From Pirellula sp. (GTDB lineage Bacteria > Planctomycetota > Planctomycetia > Pirellulales > PNKZ01), in contig PNKZ01000001.1 of assembly GCA_013822735.1 (NCBI GenBank), forward strand, positions 930,001-994,000: a stretch of 64,000 nucleotides of DNA, in the 5' to 3' direction. A model generated the notes under the pieces. The model made no database searches and was not told the origin of the DNA. It saw nothing but the letters and a program-made list of their open reading frames with translations. The first letter of the stretch is position 1. Every line of letters starts with the position of its first letter. Both the position numbers and the translations under genes were made by a program. Shown here piece after piece: positions 45,267 to 54,472 of this stretch.

Positions 45267-46781
45267 CTAGCGGGCGCCGCGCTCCGGCGACTGCGGGTTG
45301 ATCAACGAGTTCGACGGCACGGGGAGCGACGCGGCTGGTTGCGCTCCGGCGCCGTGCGGCGTGGACGCGGCGATGTCGATGGAGTGCGTCGGGCGTGCGG
45401 GACGATGGTAGCCCGCCCGCGGCGAAGCGGTGAACTTAGGACGCAGCAAACCGAAGACGATGCAGCGCAACACGGCCGAGCCGACGAAGAGGCCGAGATA
45501 AACCTCGCGCTCGGCTCCCAAGCCCAACAGCACGGCTCCGCCCAAAAGCGAACCGACGACCGAAGCGAGCGAGTGCCCGAAATTGAAGGTGGTGAGGACG
45601 CTGGTGCGCTCTTCCTTCGGCAGCATTTCGAAGAAGAGAAGGAACCAAGCCAACTCGTATGCGGCCCAGCCGACTCCGCCGGCGAGTTGCAGGCCGAGCA
45701 GATACCAATAGTTGTTGCTGACGAGCCACATCGCGGAAAGCGGCAAGATGCCGATGCTGCCCCAGACGAGCAACTTGCGAGCCCCGTGACGGTGGGCCAA
45801 GTGCCCGAGCCACGGGAGCGCGAACATCTTGGCGGCGAACGCGGCCGCGACGAGCGTCATGTAGTCGACGTACGACAACTGCAGCTGCTTGAGCATGTAC
45901 GGCGTGAAATACGGCCCGGAAAACTGCACGGCCGCCTGCACCGCCATGAGGTAGAGCAGGAACTTGCCGTCGGCGCGGCGGCCGATGCGGGTTGCAAACT
46001 CGCGGAGCGTCACATGTCGTTCGGTTCCGTGAGGCGGCACCGGTTCGGTTTTTCCGGCCAGCGCCATGCCGGAGATAAACCGCGAGACGGCGGCCGCAAG
46101 AAAGAGGAAGGCAAACGCCGTGAGCGCCGCGCCCCGGCCGGCGCCGTATTGCAAAGCCATGCCGCCGCCGACGAAGCCGACAAGCGTGCCAAGCTGCACT
46201 AAGCGCGTACGCCAAGCGAAGAACCTCGCGCGAATGGTGACGGGCACCAACGTGCCGATCCAAGTGTTCCAAGCCGGCCCCGTGGCGAGGCCCATACCCC
46301 AATAGATGGCGGTGAACACAAACACGAGCTCGGCCGGAATGCGCTGATCGAGCGCCATCGCGATGAGCGGAATAAAGATCGCCGCCTGACAGAGCACGGC
46401 GCAGACGATCCATTTCCGATAGGAACCGAACCGCCGCAGCATGTAGGGCGCGGCAAGTTGCAGCATGGAGCCGGCCAACAGGGGCAACGTCGCGACGAGC
46501 CCCGAGGCCACTTGGCTTAAGCCGAGCGCGAGCGCAAAGGCGGCGAAGTAGGTTTCGCCGCAGCCGACCATAATGCTAAACGCGGTGCCGTCGACGAGGC
46601 TGGCGTTCAGATTGCGTCGCAAGGCGGCGCGACGCACCGCCGCGGGAGAGACGTCCGACGAGATTCGAACCTGTGAGGCGCCATTCTGAACGGGCGCGTC
46701 GAACCGCGGCTGCGACTCGCGACGGAGGGCCGACGGACGAGATTCGGAAACAGCGGACTTGAGCGGTGCTATCACGGGCAT
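45267..46781 (-). CDS. Major facilitator superfamily transporter
   Basis: A 504-residue polytopic protein with about 12 predicted transmembrane helices. An 80-residue N-terminal cytoplasmic segment precedes ETYFAAFALALGLSQVASGL and LQLAAPYMLRRFGSYRKW (an MFS-like loop 2-3 region). The C-terminal tail is a proline/serine-rich disordered region. Substrate is not identifiable. It is read toward ptsI, but the 144-base gap leaves co-transcription uncertain. Confidence 0.85.
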   Translation of the reverse strand: MPVIAPLKSAVSESRPSALRRESQPRFDAPVQNGASQVRISSDVSPAAVRRAALRRNLNASLVDGTAFSIMVGCGETYFAAFALALGLSQVASGLVATLPLLAGSMLQLAAPYMLRRFGSYRKWIVCAVLCQAAIFIPLIAMALDQRIPAELVFVFTAIYWGMGLATGPAWNTWIGTLVPVTIRARFFAWRTRLVQLGTLVGFVGGGMALQYGAGRGAALTAFAFLFLAAAVSRFISGMALAGKTEPVPPHGTERHVTLREFATRIGRRADGKFLLYLMAVQAAVQFSGPYFTPYMLKQLQLSYVDYMTLVAAAFAAKMFALPWLGHLAHRHGARKLLVWGSIGILPLSAMWLVSNNYWYLLGLQLAGGVGWAAYELAWFLLFFEMLPKEERTSVLTTFNFGHSLASVVGSLLGGAVLLGLGAEREVYLGLFVGSAVLRCIVFGLLRPKFTASPRAGYHRPARPTHSIDIAASTPHGAGAQPAASLPVPSNSLINPQSPERGAR

Positions 46782-47119
46782 AGGGCGGACGGGAAACTCG
46801 CTCGACGGCGGCTTGCCGAAAGCGGTCGAACGTCTGGATTTTAGGCGAATTGACTGCGAAGAAAAGTCATAGCGACGTGCGGGTCGGGATCATAGCAACG
46901 CCGCTCGGACGGGCAAAGGCAGATCGAACGGCAGGGCTAACCATCCGCCGTACGCCAACTTGCGCTCGCCGGCCGACCGGCAGAAATTCTTGCCGGCGGC
47001 GTTTGCATGCACTGTTTTAGTTGCCCACAATAAGACATCGGTCACATCTTTCGGCAGGTTGTCCGAAGTTTCTTCCCACGCCGGTTCCGGCAGCTGCGCA
47101 TTCCCGCACGAGCTAAACT
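46782..47119. other. Divergent region between MFS and dacB
   Basis: About 340 bases, no gene seen. A CCGGCAGAAATTCTTGCCGG near-palindrome lies around 46976-46996. Promoters for both flanking genes should be here. Confidence 0.5.
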
Positions 47120-48820
47120 ATGACGCGATGTTCGCGGGCGTTATTAGTTGTTTGCTTGTCGCTATGCGCCGTGATCGCCGACTCCGCCTTCGGAGCCGAC
47201 GACGCTACGAACGGCGCATCAGCCGCCAACGGCGCGGCAAGCCCTTCCACCGCCGCGCAACAAGTTGCGGCCCCCGCTAAGTCGGTCGCCGTGGCAAGCG
47301 CGCAAACTCCTTCGGCAGTCGACGCGAGCACGACTGCCGCATTGGCGGCCGCCTTGAAGCCGGTGTTCGATGCACCCGAGTTTAAGCATTCGCATTGGGG
47401 ACTCCTCGTCGTCGATCCGGAAACGTGTCGCACCCTCTATGACCACAACGGCGACAAATTGTTCGCGCCGGCGAGCGTGACAAAATTGTTTTCCGTCGCG
47501 GCGGCCCTCGATGAGTTGGGGGGTGACTATCGTTTTGAAACGCCCGTGTATCGCCGCGGCGATGTCGACCAAGACGGCATTCTCGACGGCGACTTGGTGC
47601 TCGTCGCGTCGGGAGATCCGAATCTCGGCGGCCGCGCCGAAGGTCCCGACCGCATTGCGCTGCGCAACACCGATCACACGTACGCCGGTTTCGCCAATGG
47701 CGCCGAGCTCACGGAGCCCGACCCGCTGGCGGGGCTCGACTCGTTGGCGCGGCAGGTTTATGAGTCGGGCATTCGCGAGGTGACGGGGGACGTGCTGGTC
47801 GACGATCGCCTTTTCGCACCGGCGATCGCGACTGGGAGCGGACCGACGAAGCTCTCGCCGATCGTCGTCAACGACAATGTGCTCGATTTCACGATCAGCC
47901 CGGGCGAACTCGGCAAGAGCGCCACAATCGATTGGCGCCCGAAGACGGCCGTCTACATGATTGATGCACAGGTACAAACCGTTGCTGCCGGCGGCAAGAC
48001 CGCGATCAAGATCGAAGAGCCGCTCGCCGGCACCGTGACGATGCGCGGCACGATCGCCGCCGACCGCAAGCCGATGGTCATGGTGCACGAAGCGGACAAC
48101 CCGGCGTCGTTTGCCCGGTCGCTCATGATCGAAGCGTTGCGTCGGGCCGGCGTGCGCGTCGAAGCCTCGCCGCTCACGGCCAACGACATGAGCCGCCTTC
48201 CCAAGTCGGAAGCGGTTGCCATGCTCGAACGGGTGGCGGTTTGGAAGTCGGCTCCCTTCGCCGAAGAGGCCAAGCTCATTCTGAAGGTCAGCCACAACCA
48301 GCACGCGAGCATGTTGCCGTTGCTCCTGGCCGCGCGTCACGGCAAACGGACGCTCGCCGAAGGCCTCCATTTGGAGCGCGAGGCGCTTGCCAGAGCGGGC
48401 GTTTCGGTCGATGCCATTTCTTTCGGAGGGGCCGCCGGCGGCGATCGGGCCGATTACGTCACGCCGCGAGCCGCCACCGAGTTGCTTTGCGCGATGGCTC
48501 GGCGCGACGACTTCGCCGTCTATCGCGATGCGCTGCCGATCTTAGGCGTCGACGGTACGCTGGCCACGGCGGTCGGTGAAAGCTCGTCGGCCCGCGGGAA
48601 GATCCGCGCGAAGACCGGCACCTTGGCTTGGACCAACGTACTCAACGACCGCACGTTGCTCCAAAGTAAGGCTTTGGCCGGCTATGCCGAGACCAAAAGC
48701 GGGCGCACCGTGGTGTTCGCATTCTTCGTAAATCTCGTGCATTTACGCGAACCGGGCGATCGCGACCGGATCGGCCGCGTGCTCGGCACGCTCTGTGAGA
48801 AGTTGCACGAAACGCTGTAG
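47120..48820 (+). CDS. dacB: PBP4-type D-alanyl-D-alanine carboxypeptidase/endopeptidase (S13)
   Basis: A 566-residue exported protein, signal peptide at residues 1-25 (LLVVCLSLCAVIADSAFGAD), then an Ala/Ser linker. The penicillin-binding motifs are S119-x-x-K122 (PASVTKL), SHN around residue 390 and KTG near 497 (RAKTGTLAWTN). The S13 family trims or cleaves peptidoglycan cross-links. Planctomycetes were long thought to lack peptidoglycan, so an intact PBP4 is of note, consistent with current evidence that they have it. Monocistronic. Confidence 0.93.
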   Translation: MTRCSRALLVVCLSLCAVIADSAFGADDATNGASAANGAASPSTAAQQVAAPAKSVAVASAQTPSAVDASTTAALAAALKPVFDAPEFKHSHWGLLVVDPETCRTLYDHNGDKLFAPASVTKLFSVAAALDELGGDYRFETPVYRRGDVDQDGILDGDLVLVASGDPNLGGRAEGPDRIALRNTDHTYAGFANGAELTEPDPLAGLDSLARQVYESGIREVTGDVLVDDRLFAPAIATGSGPTKLSPIVVNDNVLDFTISPGELGKSATIDWRPKTAVYMIDAQVQTVAAGGKTAIKIEEPLAGTVTMRGTIAADRKPMVMVHEADNPASFARSLMIEALRRAGVRVEASPLTANDMSRLPKSEAVAMLERVAVWKSAPFAEEAKLILKVSHNQHASMLPLLLAARHGKRTLAEGLHLEREALARAGVSVDAISFGGAAGGDRADYVTPRAATELLCAMARRDDFAVYRDALPILGVDGTLATAVGESSSARGKIRAKTGTLAWTNVLNDRTLLQSKALAGYAETKSGRTVVFAFFVNLVHLREPGDRDRIGRVLGTLCEKLHETL

Positions 48821-48967
48821 CCCGGTAAATTCAGCGATTCGATTTTTCGCGGCCCCAGTTACTATGTGTGCCATTGCCGGCTCGTCCGGCGGTGTGCTTG
48901 GGTCGCGTCGCCGGCTCAAGCCGGCCGCGTCGCCGTTCACGTTCCTTCACGCCCTTAAGAGTTCGCC

Positions 48968-50068
48968 ATGAAAGCCGTCGCCGTTCGCCCCGGGAATCCC
49001 AACAGCGTCCACATGGTCGACGCTCCCATGCCCAAGGTCTCCGATATCCCCGACGGTCGCGGCGTGCTCGTAAAGGTGCTCAAGGTCGGCGTCGACGCGA
49101 CGGACAAGGAAATCAACGAAGCCAAATACGGCAACGCGCCGGAAGGGTGCAACTACCTCATCATCGGCCACGAAGTGTTCGGCCTGGTGCAGGAAGTCGG
49201 TCCCGCCGTTAAGCATGTGAAGCCCGGCGACTATGTGACGCTCACAGTTCGACGCCCCGGCAACTCGATCTACGACATCATCGGCACGAACGATATGACG
49301 AGCGAGTCGACCTATTACGAACGGGGCATCAACCTGCGGCACGGCTTCATGACGGAATATGTCGTCGACGACCTGGAGTTCGTCGTGCCGATGCCGAAGG
49401 GGCTCAAGCACATGCACATTCTGGCCGAACCGATGAGCTGCGCGGCCAAGGCAATTCACCAAGCCTACGAAGCCCAGCGCCGGCTAAAAGTGTGGCGTCC
49501 CAAGGTCGCCTACGTGCTCGGCGTCGGGCAGATCGGCCTACTGGCGACGCTCGTCCTCCGGCTCCGCGGCATCGAGGTGTATTCCTGTGCCCGTAGCCCG
49601 AAGGGAACGATCAATTCAAAGATCGTGGAAGGGCTCGGCGCGCACTACGTGAGCACGCGGGAAACATCGCTCGCCGACTTAGCGGCCAAGGTCGGTAAGG
49701 CGGACCTGATCATCGAATGCACCGGTTCCAGCGCTTCGGCTTTCGGCGCGATGGAAGTGCTCGGGCTCAACGGCGCGCTGGTTTGGACCAGCGTCACCGG
49801 CGGGCAAGCTAAGACCGAAGTCCCGTCGGATAAGATCAATCTCGATTGGGTGCTCGGGAACAAGCTGTTGCTCGGCAGCGTGAACGGCAACCGCGAACAC
49901 TTCGAGATGGGCATCCGCTATCTATCGCAAGGGGACCTGATGTACCCCGGTGTGATGCAGCAGATTCTCACGACACCGGTGCGCGGGCTCGACAACTACC
50001 AAGAGATGATGCGTCTTTTGGTGGAAGGCAAGAGCCTGAAGGTGTTCCTGGAAGTCGCCGAAGGATAA
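48968..50068 (+). CDS. Glucose 1-dehydrogenase, zinc MDR family, Asp zinc ligand
   Basis: Oxidises glucose to gluconolactone with NAD(P). A 366-residue MDR protein closest in feature to archaeal glucose dehydrogenases: the catalytic-zinc position is Asp43 in [10 protein letters not shown] where most have Cys, with H68-E69 in IGHEVFG and E154 in ILAEPMS. Haloferax glucose dehydrogenase shows the same Asp-for-Cys ligand. The nucleotide motif is [12 protein letters not shown] (182-193). Feeds into a non-phosphorylative route that would need gluconate enzymes not found nearby. Confidence 0.85.
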   Translation: MKAVAVRPGNPNSVHMVDAPMPKVSDIPDGRGVLVKVLKVGVDATDKEINEAKYGNAPEGCNYLIIGHEVFGLVQEVGPAVKHVKPGDYVTLTVRRPGNSIYDIIGTNDMTSESTYYERGINLRHGFMTEYVVDDLEFVVPMPKGLKHMHILAEPMSCAAKAIHQAYEAQRRLKVWRPKVAYVLGVGQIGLLATLVLRLRGIEVYSCARSPKGTINSKIVEGLGAHYVSTRETSLADLAAKVGKADLIIECTGSSASAFGAMEVLGLNGALVWTSVTGGQAKTEVPSDKINLDWVLGNKLLLGSVNGNREHFEMGIRYLSQGDLMYPGVMQQILTTPVRGLDNYQEMMRLLVEGKSLKVFLEVAEG

Positions 50069-50080
50069 GGCGACAAAAGC

Positions 50081-50156
50081 GAGCGGCGGGGTTTATCCCC
50101 GCCGTCTTTTACGTGCGATTACGATGCGCAGACGGCAGGGATAAACCCTGCCGCTC
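50081..50156. repeat. Nested inverted repeat, possible bidirectional terminator
   Basis: Arms of 26 bases (50081-50106 and 50131-50156) around a 24-base loop, with two mismatches. Each arm is also a hairpin by itself: GGCGGGG/CCCCGCC in the left and GGCAGGG/CCCTGCC in the right, so the G-C to A-T change is compensated inside each arm. It sits between the convergent glucose dehydrogenase and lipoprotein genes. A 2-unit GCAGTAT heptamer repeat follows at 50157-50170. Confidence 0.8.
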
Positions 50157-50191
50157 GCAGTATGCAGTATGTGGTTGACGAACGCGCAGCG

Positions 50192-50386
50192 TTATTGGCA
50201 TGCACACGGCTGCGCATATTGCGGCGCCGCGTAATTCTGTTGCACCGGTTGCAAGGCCGGGGCCGGCATCTGCGGATAGCAGTAGCCGTTTTGAAACGAG
50301 CCGCCTCGTTGCCAACAACACATTCGGCAACAGCCCGACGAAAGTAGCGCGGCCGCCAGCGCGGTCCAGAGTCCAAGTTTTCGCAT
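50192..50386 (-). CDS. Small predicted lipoprotein
   Basis: A 64-residue protein with lipobox LLSSGC at residues 13-18 (MRKLGLWTALAAALLSSGCC), then a Cys-rich start and a Pro/Gln/Ala/Tyr-rich tail (QPVQQNYAAPQYAQPCAC). ATG 50386 is spaced eight bases after GGAG; another ATG six bases upstream is too close to it. Function unknown. Confidence 0.68.
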   Translation of the reverse strand: MRKLGLWTALAAALLSSGCCRMCCWQRGGSFQNGYCYPQMPAPALQPVQQNYAAPQYAQPCACQ

Positions 50387-50589
50387 GTGCATCGCTCCGT
50401 ACGTCGCGCATCGCTTTCGTGCGGCGCAATGCATCGCCGCGACCGAACCGCGAAACCGTCGCACGCCCAAGTAAGATGTGATGGGAGGGGGACGTGAGGG
50501 GGCGGAAAAGTAGGCGACCGGGCGAACTACGTCAAGACACGTCGCTTGCCGGCACTGCTCCGCCGCGATCGCCGATCCGGGAAATCCGC

Positions 50590-50731
50590 CTCCCCTCGCC
50601 CCTTGTGGGAGAGGGGCCGGGGGTGAGGGGTTGAACCTCTAACGACGCAACCTTCAGACTCACCCCTCACCCGTCTCGGTTCATGTCTGCGACATGAACC
50701 GAGCCACCCTCTCCCGCCAGGGGCGAGGGGA
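50590..50731. repeat. CCCCTCACCC repeat, copies 2 and 3, facing
   Basis: Copy 2 (50590-50630, minus orientation) has only a CCGG between the outer words. Copy 3 (50663-50731, plus orientation) holds a 29-base palindrome with stem CTCGGTTCATGTC and loop TGC (50675-50703). Both have the same flank words as copy 1 at 9501-9551. The pair forms a larger inverted repeat between two minus-strand genes. Confidence 0.85.
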
Positions 50732-50760
50732 GAATCTCACGGGCGAGCGCACAGAGCAGT

Positions 50761-52173
50761 TTAGTAATCCCGGAACGGGCCGCGCGGCTCGGCGGCGTCC
50801 ATTTCTTTCCGCCAGGCGGCGAACTCCGTCTCCAACTGTCGGGCCAGTTCGGGGCGCTCTGCCGTGAGGTCGTACTTCTCGCCGGCGTCGACGGAGAGAT
50901 CGAACAAGCCGCTTCCCTTTTCCGACGACACCCATTTCAGATCGCCGACCCGCGCCGCACGGTCGCCGCGACGTTCCCAAAACATCTTCGTTCGCGACGA
51001 CTTCTCGCCCCCCGCCAGCACCGGCAGCATGTCGAAGCCGTCGAGCTTCACGCCGTCCGGAAGCTTCGCACCGGCGGCCTTCGCGAACGTCGGCAATATT
51101 TCCAGCGTGCTCAGTAGCGCGTCGCTAAGCCGGTTCGCCGGCAGCTTCCCCGGCCACCACGCAATCATCGGCACGCGCAGGCCTCCTTCAAACATCGTCG
51201 ACTTCTGCCCTCGCAGCGGCACGTTGTGCACGTTGCCGGAGCCGCCGTTGTCGCTCGTGAAGACGATCAGCGTGTTGTCGATCGCGCCGGTCTCTTCCAG
51301 CGCTTTACGAATCAGCCCGACTTGCTCATCCATCCGCGTGACCATCGCGTAGAACTTCGTCAACTTGTCCTTAGGATCGCGGTTCGGATACAGCGTCAAG
51401 GTTTCGGCCGGCGCCTGATAACTATCCTTCTCCAAGTTCGATGCCGCATGCGGCGCATTAAACGGCACATAGAGGAAAAACGGCCGGCCGCGGCTCTCGC
51501 GCACGAAGCGCACCGCCTCGCGCCCGAACAGGTCGGTCGCATACCCTTCTTCTTCGATCCGCGAGTTGCCGCGAAACATCGATTCGATGCCGTAGCGCTG
51601 ATGCGTGTAGTAGTCGATGCCCGTGTTGGCGAAGCCGTAGAAGAAATCGAAGCCCCGTTGCAACGGCAAGTAGCGGCGTGCCCGCCCTGAGTCCCATTTG
51701 CCGACGACGCCGCACGTGTAGCCCGCGCCCTTGAGCACTTCGGCGATCGTCGTTTCCCGCTCGTCGAGACCAAGCGTCATCTCGGGCGACAAGGCATATT
51801 CGGCTTCCGTGTACTTGTGGCCGTAGTTCACCATGTCGTTGCGAATCATGTCGTAAAGGCCGTGCCGCTGCGGATAGCGCCCGGTAAGCAAACTCGCCCG
51901 CGACGGCGTACAGGCCGGCCACGTCACATAAAACTGCGTGCAACGGACTCCCTCTTTCGCGAGGCGATCAATATTCGGGGCGATCGTTTCCCGGTTGCCG
52001 TAGCAACCGAGATCGCCAAAGCCGAGATCGTCGGCGTTGATCAAGACGATGTTCGGGCGATGCGGACGAACCGCATTATCCGCCGCGACGGTCGGCGAAA
52101 CGCAGCAACTCAATGTGAATGCGATGACCAGTCGCTGATACCGGTTCGCCGCCGGAAATGATCGGGGATCCAT
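50761..52173 (-). CDS. Formylglycine-dependent sulfatase
   Basis: A 470-residue exported sulfatase that hydrolyses sulfate esters of carbohydrates or small molecules. Signal peptide at residues 1-30; D48-D49 in NADDLGFGDLG bind calcium; C88-T-P-S-R92 is the formylglycine motif (CTPSRASLLTGR); GKWDSG and FTSDNGG follow. The Cys must be converted by a formylglycine-generating enzyme, which is not here. ATG 52173 is preceded by GGCGAGG; a longer frame starts at 52281. Sulfatases are numerous in planctomycetes that feed on sulfated polysaccharides. Confidence 0.92.
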   Translation of the reverse strand: MDPRSFPAANRYQRLVIAFTLSCCVSPTVAADNAVRPHRPNIVLINADDLGFGDLGCYGNRETIAPNIDRLAKEGVRCTQFYVTWPACTPSRASLLTGRYPQRHGLYDMIRNDMVNYGHKYTEAEYALSPEMTLGLDERETTIAEVLKGAGYTCGVVGKWDSGRARRYLPLQRGFDFFYGFANTGIDYYTHQRYGIESMFRGNSRIEEEGYATDLFGREAVRFVRESRGRPFFLYVPFNAPHAASNLEKDSYQAPAETLTLYPNRDPKDKLTKFYAMVTRMDEQVGLIRKALEETGAIDNTLIVFTSDNGGSGNVHNVPLRGQKSTMFEGGLRVPMIAWWPGKLPANRLSDALLSTLEILPTFAKAAGAKLPDGVKLDGFDMLPVLAGGEKSSRTKMFWERRGDRAARVGDLKWVSSEKGSGLFDLSVDAGEKYDLTAERPELARQLETEFAAWRKEMDAAEPRGPFRDY

Positions 52174-52399
52174 CGTAGCCTCGCCCATCGCAAAACAGAT
52201 ATTCGCCGCGGCCGCCAATATGGACATGAACGCGGCGCGGGTCAAATCGTGCGCGAGGCATGCATCGATTGTGAATCGCACCGCTAGGCGACTACCCGGC
52301 GTTCACGGCACGTAACAGTTTATCCAGCATCGCGCTTCAGTTAGCTATCTCCGCCGTGCGGCGGACAACTGTTGTTTAGCCGGAGAAACGGAATCTGTC

Positions 52400-52645
52400 A
52401 TGAAAGGCCTCGTCCTTAGTCTCGTCACCTCGCTGGCGCTCGGTCTCACCGGTGCGGCCTCGACCGCCGAAGCCGGCGGAAGCCACCCGCATCACCATCA
52501 CCGCTACCAGGCCTATCGCCCGGTCTACCCGGTAGTGATTTATCCGAACCCGTACTACATCAATGCCTGGAACGGCGGCTTCTACTATCCGCATCCGTTT
52601 TATCCGCAACCGTATCCGCCGGTGATTTTTTACAACCGGTACTAA
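52400..52645 (+). CDS. Small secreted His/Tyr/Pro-rich protein
   Basis: An 81-residue protein with a signal peptide (MKGLVLSLVTSLALGLTGAAS) and a mature part of HPHHHHRY and repeated YP/PYY elements (VIYPNPYYIN, FYYPHPFYP). Possibly metal-binding or envelope-related; no family recognised. GGAG lies upstream of ATG 52400. A hairpin terminator follows. Confidence 0.65.
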   Translation: MKGLVLSLVTSLALGLTGAASTAEAGGSHPHHHHRYQAYRPVYPVVIYPNPYYINAWNGGFYYPHPFYPQPYPPVIFYNRY

Positions 52646-52669
52646 GGTTTGCGCCGCAACGCCGCGAAT

Positions 52670-52695
52670 GCTGCCGGAATAGCTCCGGCAGCTTT
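52670..52695 (+). terminator. Likely rho-independent terminator
   Basis: Perfect 9-bp stem GCTGCCGGA/TCCGGCAGC (52670-52678, 52684-52692), five-base loop, followed by only three Ts. It lies 25 bases after the small secreted protein's stop. Confidence 0.6.
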
Positions 52696-52856
52696 CGTTG
52701 CGCGCCCTGGGAATATGTGAGAGGGGCGATTCGAGATCGATCTAGGTGAGGGGCAAGAAGTTGCTCCGCGCGTGCCGAGCACTTACGATAGGCCGGCAGT
52801 TCACGCAGCACATGTGTTGCGCCCGCCCACCAATCGCCTCTCGAATCAGGTTCTCC

Positions 52857-54452
52857 ATGCCCTCCGCTCCGTATCGCGTCGCATTGCCGCGCTTCCCACT
52901 ACGTCCATTACTCTGCGCTTTGACCTTATTCTGCTCGCCGGTAGGCTTCGTCGGCGCCGCCGACAAGCCCGCTCCCAACGACGGGGGCGAAGGGGTAAAG
53001 CCTGCATCGTTGCTCGGCGTCGTACAGGGAACCGTCGACGCCCTGGTCGAACATGGTCGCGATCAATGGGGCGAGCGCAAGACGGCGATGATCGCCTCGA
53101 TGCTCGATCGCAAAACCCTCGCCCCGCCGAAGAAAATGCCGGGCGCATCGATCGGCGTCCGTGAAAGCGACCGCACCAACACGTTCGGTAGCAATGCCGA
53201 CATGCAGCAGAATCTTTATCGCACGATGTTTCTGCTTTCGGAGCTGACGGGGGACCCGCGCTACGGCAAGGCGGCCGAAGATGCGTTGGTCGATTTCGTC
53301 CGCTATACGCAGTCGACGGAAACGCATTTGCTCGGCTGGGGCGAACATTTGTTCTACGACATGGAGAAAGAGCAGACCGCGACGAACACCGACGCGGGCC
53401 GCGCGACGCTGATTCACGAAATCAAGAAGCCGCTGGAGTATTGGGACCTGCTCTATGCCCGCGAGCCGGAGCGGATGCTCGCCTACGCACGGGGGCTGTG
53501 GGAACATCAGATTTTCGATCACAAGACGGGAGACTTTAGTCGCCACACAACCTGGAACAAGCACGACCCGCGCCGAGGGTTCGACTTCACGAAAGAAGCC
53601 GGGTACATGATCGAGATTTGGTCGCGCGCGCAAGCCGCCAAACCGGATCCGGTGTTTGCACAGGCGATTTCCGTGATGGTGAAGCGCTACACCGACAAGC
53701 TTAATGACCTGAACCTGCTCGACTACGACGGCACGCGCAAGAACTACTGCAACAACGGGCACAACGTCACGCTCGCGATGGAGTGTCAGGCGGCGGCCGA
53801 TCGACTCGGGCCTGCCGACTCGGAACTCGCGGAACGATTGCGAAACCTGGCGACGCGCATCGACAAGGGTTACCTCGCCTGCCGCCATGCTCCTGACGAT
53901 CCCGCGCGGGGCTTCATCGCCACTTGCTACACGAACAGCGGCGAGCCGTGCGATCGCGAAGCGGCGGGCCCGGGCGGCAACTCGGTGCTGTGGGGCCTTG
54001 GTTACGGCAAGCAAACCACGGCGATGAACGCGCTGCACTGTTTCCACCGGATGCGGCAGTTGCCCGACGGTCCGACGCGGCGGGCGTATCGCGATCTGTT
54101 CCTTGCGGCGGCTCGCACGTATCGCGATGCGAAATTGCCGGATCGCAAGAAGATGACGGAAGAGACGAAGATCGACGTTTGGCCGGTTGAGCCGGGCCTG
54201 GCGATTCAGTTGGAGATCGCCGCGTATCGCGAGACGAAAGACGCGGAGTTTCTGGAGGCCGCGCGACGGTTGGCCGACGAATCGGTCGCGGCGTTTTGGA
54301 GCGCTTCGAGTCCGCTGCCGAAAGCCAGCTTGTATCGCGACCATTACGAAGCGATGACCGGCGCCGATGCACTGCTCTTGGCGTTGCTCGCGGTGCACAC
54401 GACCGAGCAGAAGAGCAAGGTCGAAGTGCCGATCAGCGACGTCGACCGATAA
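52857..54452 (+). CDS. Exported (alpha/alpha)6-barrel-like protein, possible polysaccharide lyase or hydrolase
   Basis: A 531-residue exported protein; signal peptide ending near VGFVGAADK. The helical body has paired-helix features typical of six-hairpin carbohydrate enzymes: DMQQNLYRTMFLLSELTGDPRYGKAAEDAL near residue 120-150 positions, LLGWGEHLFYDM, and SLYRDHYEAMTGADALLLAL at the C-terminus. I cannot assign the exact lyase or hydrolase family or a catalytic residue. ATG 52857 starts directly before the signal peptide; a GTG further up would add a non-signal segment. Upstream of a subtilase by 20 bases. Confidence 0.65.
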   Translation: MPSAPYRVALPRFPLRPLLCALTLFCSPVGFVGAADKPAPNDGGEGVKPASLLGVVQGTVDALVEHGRDQWGERKTAMIASMLDRKTLAPPKKMPGASIGVRESDRTNTFGSNADMQQNLYRTMFLLSELTGDPRYGKAAEDALVDFVRYTQSTETHLLGWGEHLFYDMEKEQTATNTDAGRATLIHEIKKPLEYWDLLYAREPERMLAYARGLWEHQIFDHKTGDFSRHTTWNKHDPRRGFDFTKEAGYMIEIWSRAQAAKPDPVFAQAISVMVKRYTDKLNDLNLLDYDGTRKNYCNNGHNVTLAMECQAAADRLGPADSELAERLRNLATRIDKGYLACRHAPDDPARGFIATCYTNSGEPCDREAAGPGGNSVLWGLGYGKQTTAMNALHCFHRMRQLPDGPTRRAYRDLFLAAARTYRDAKLPDRKKMTEETKIDVWPVEPGLAIQLEIAAYRETKDAEFLEAARRLADESVAAFWSASSPLPKASLYRDHYEAMTGADALLLALLAVHTTEQKSKVEVPISDVDR

Positions 54453-54472
54453 GAACATCACTGGATTATATT

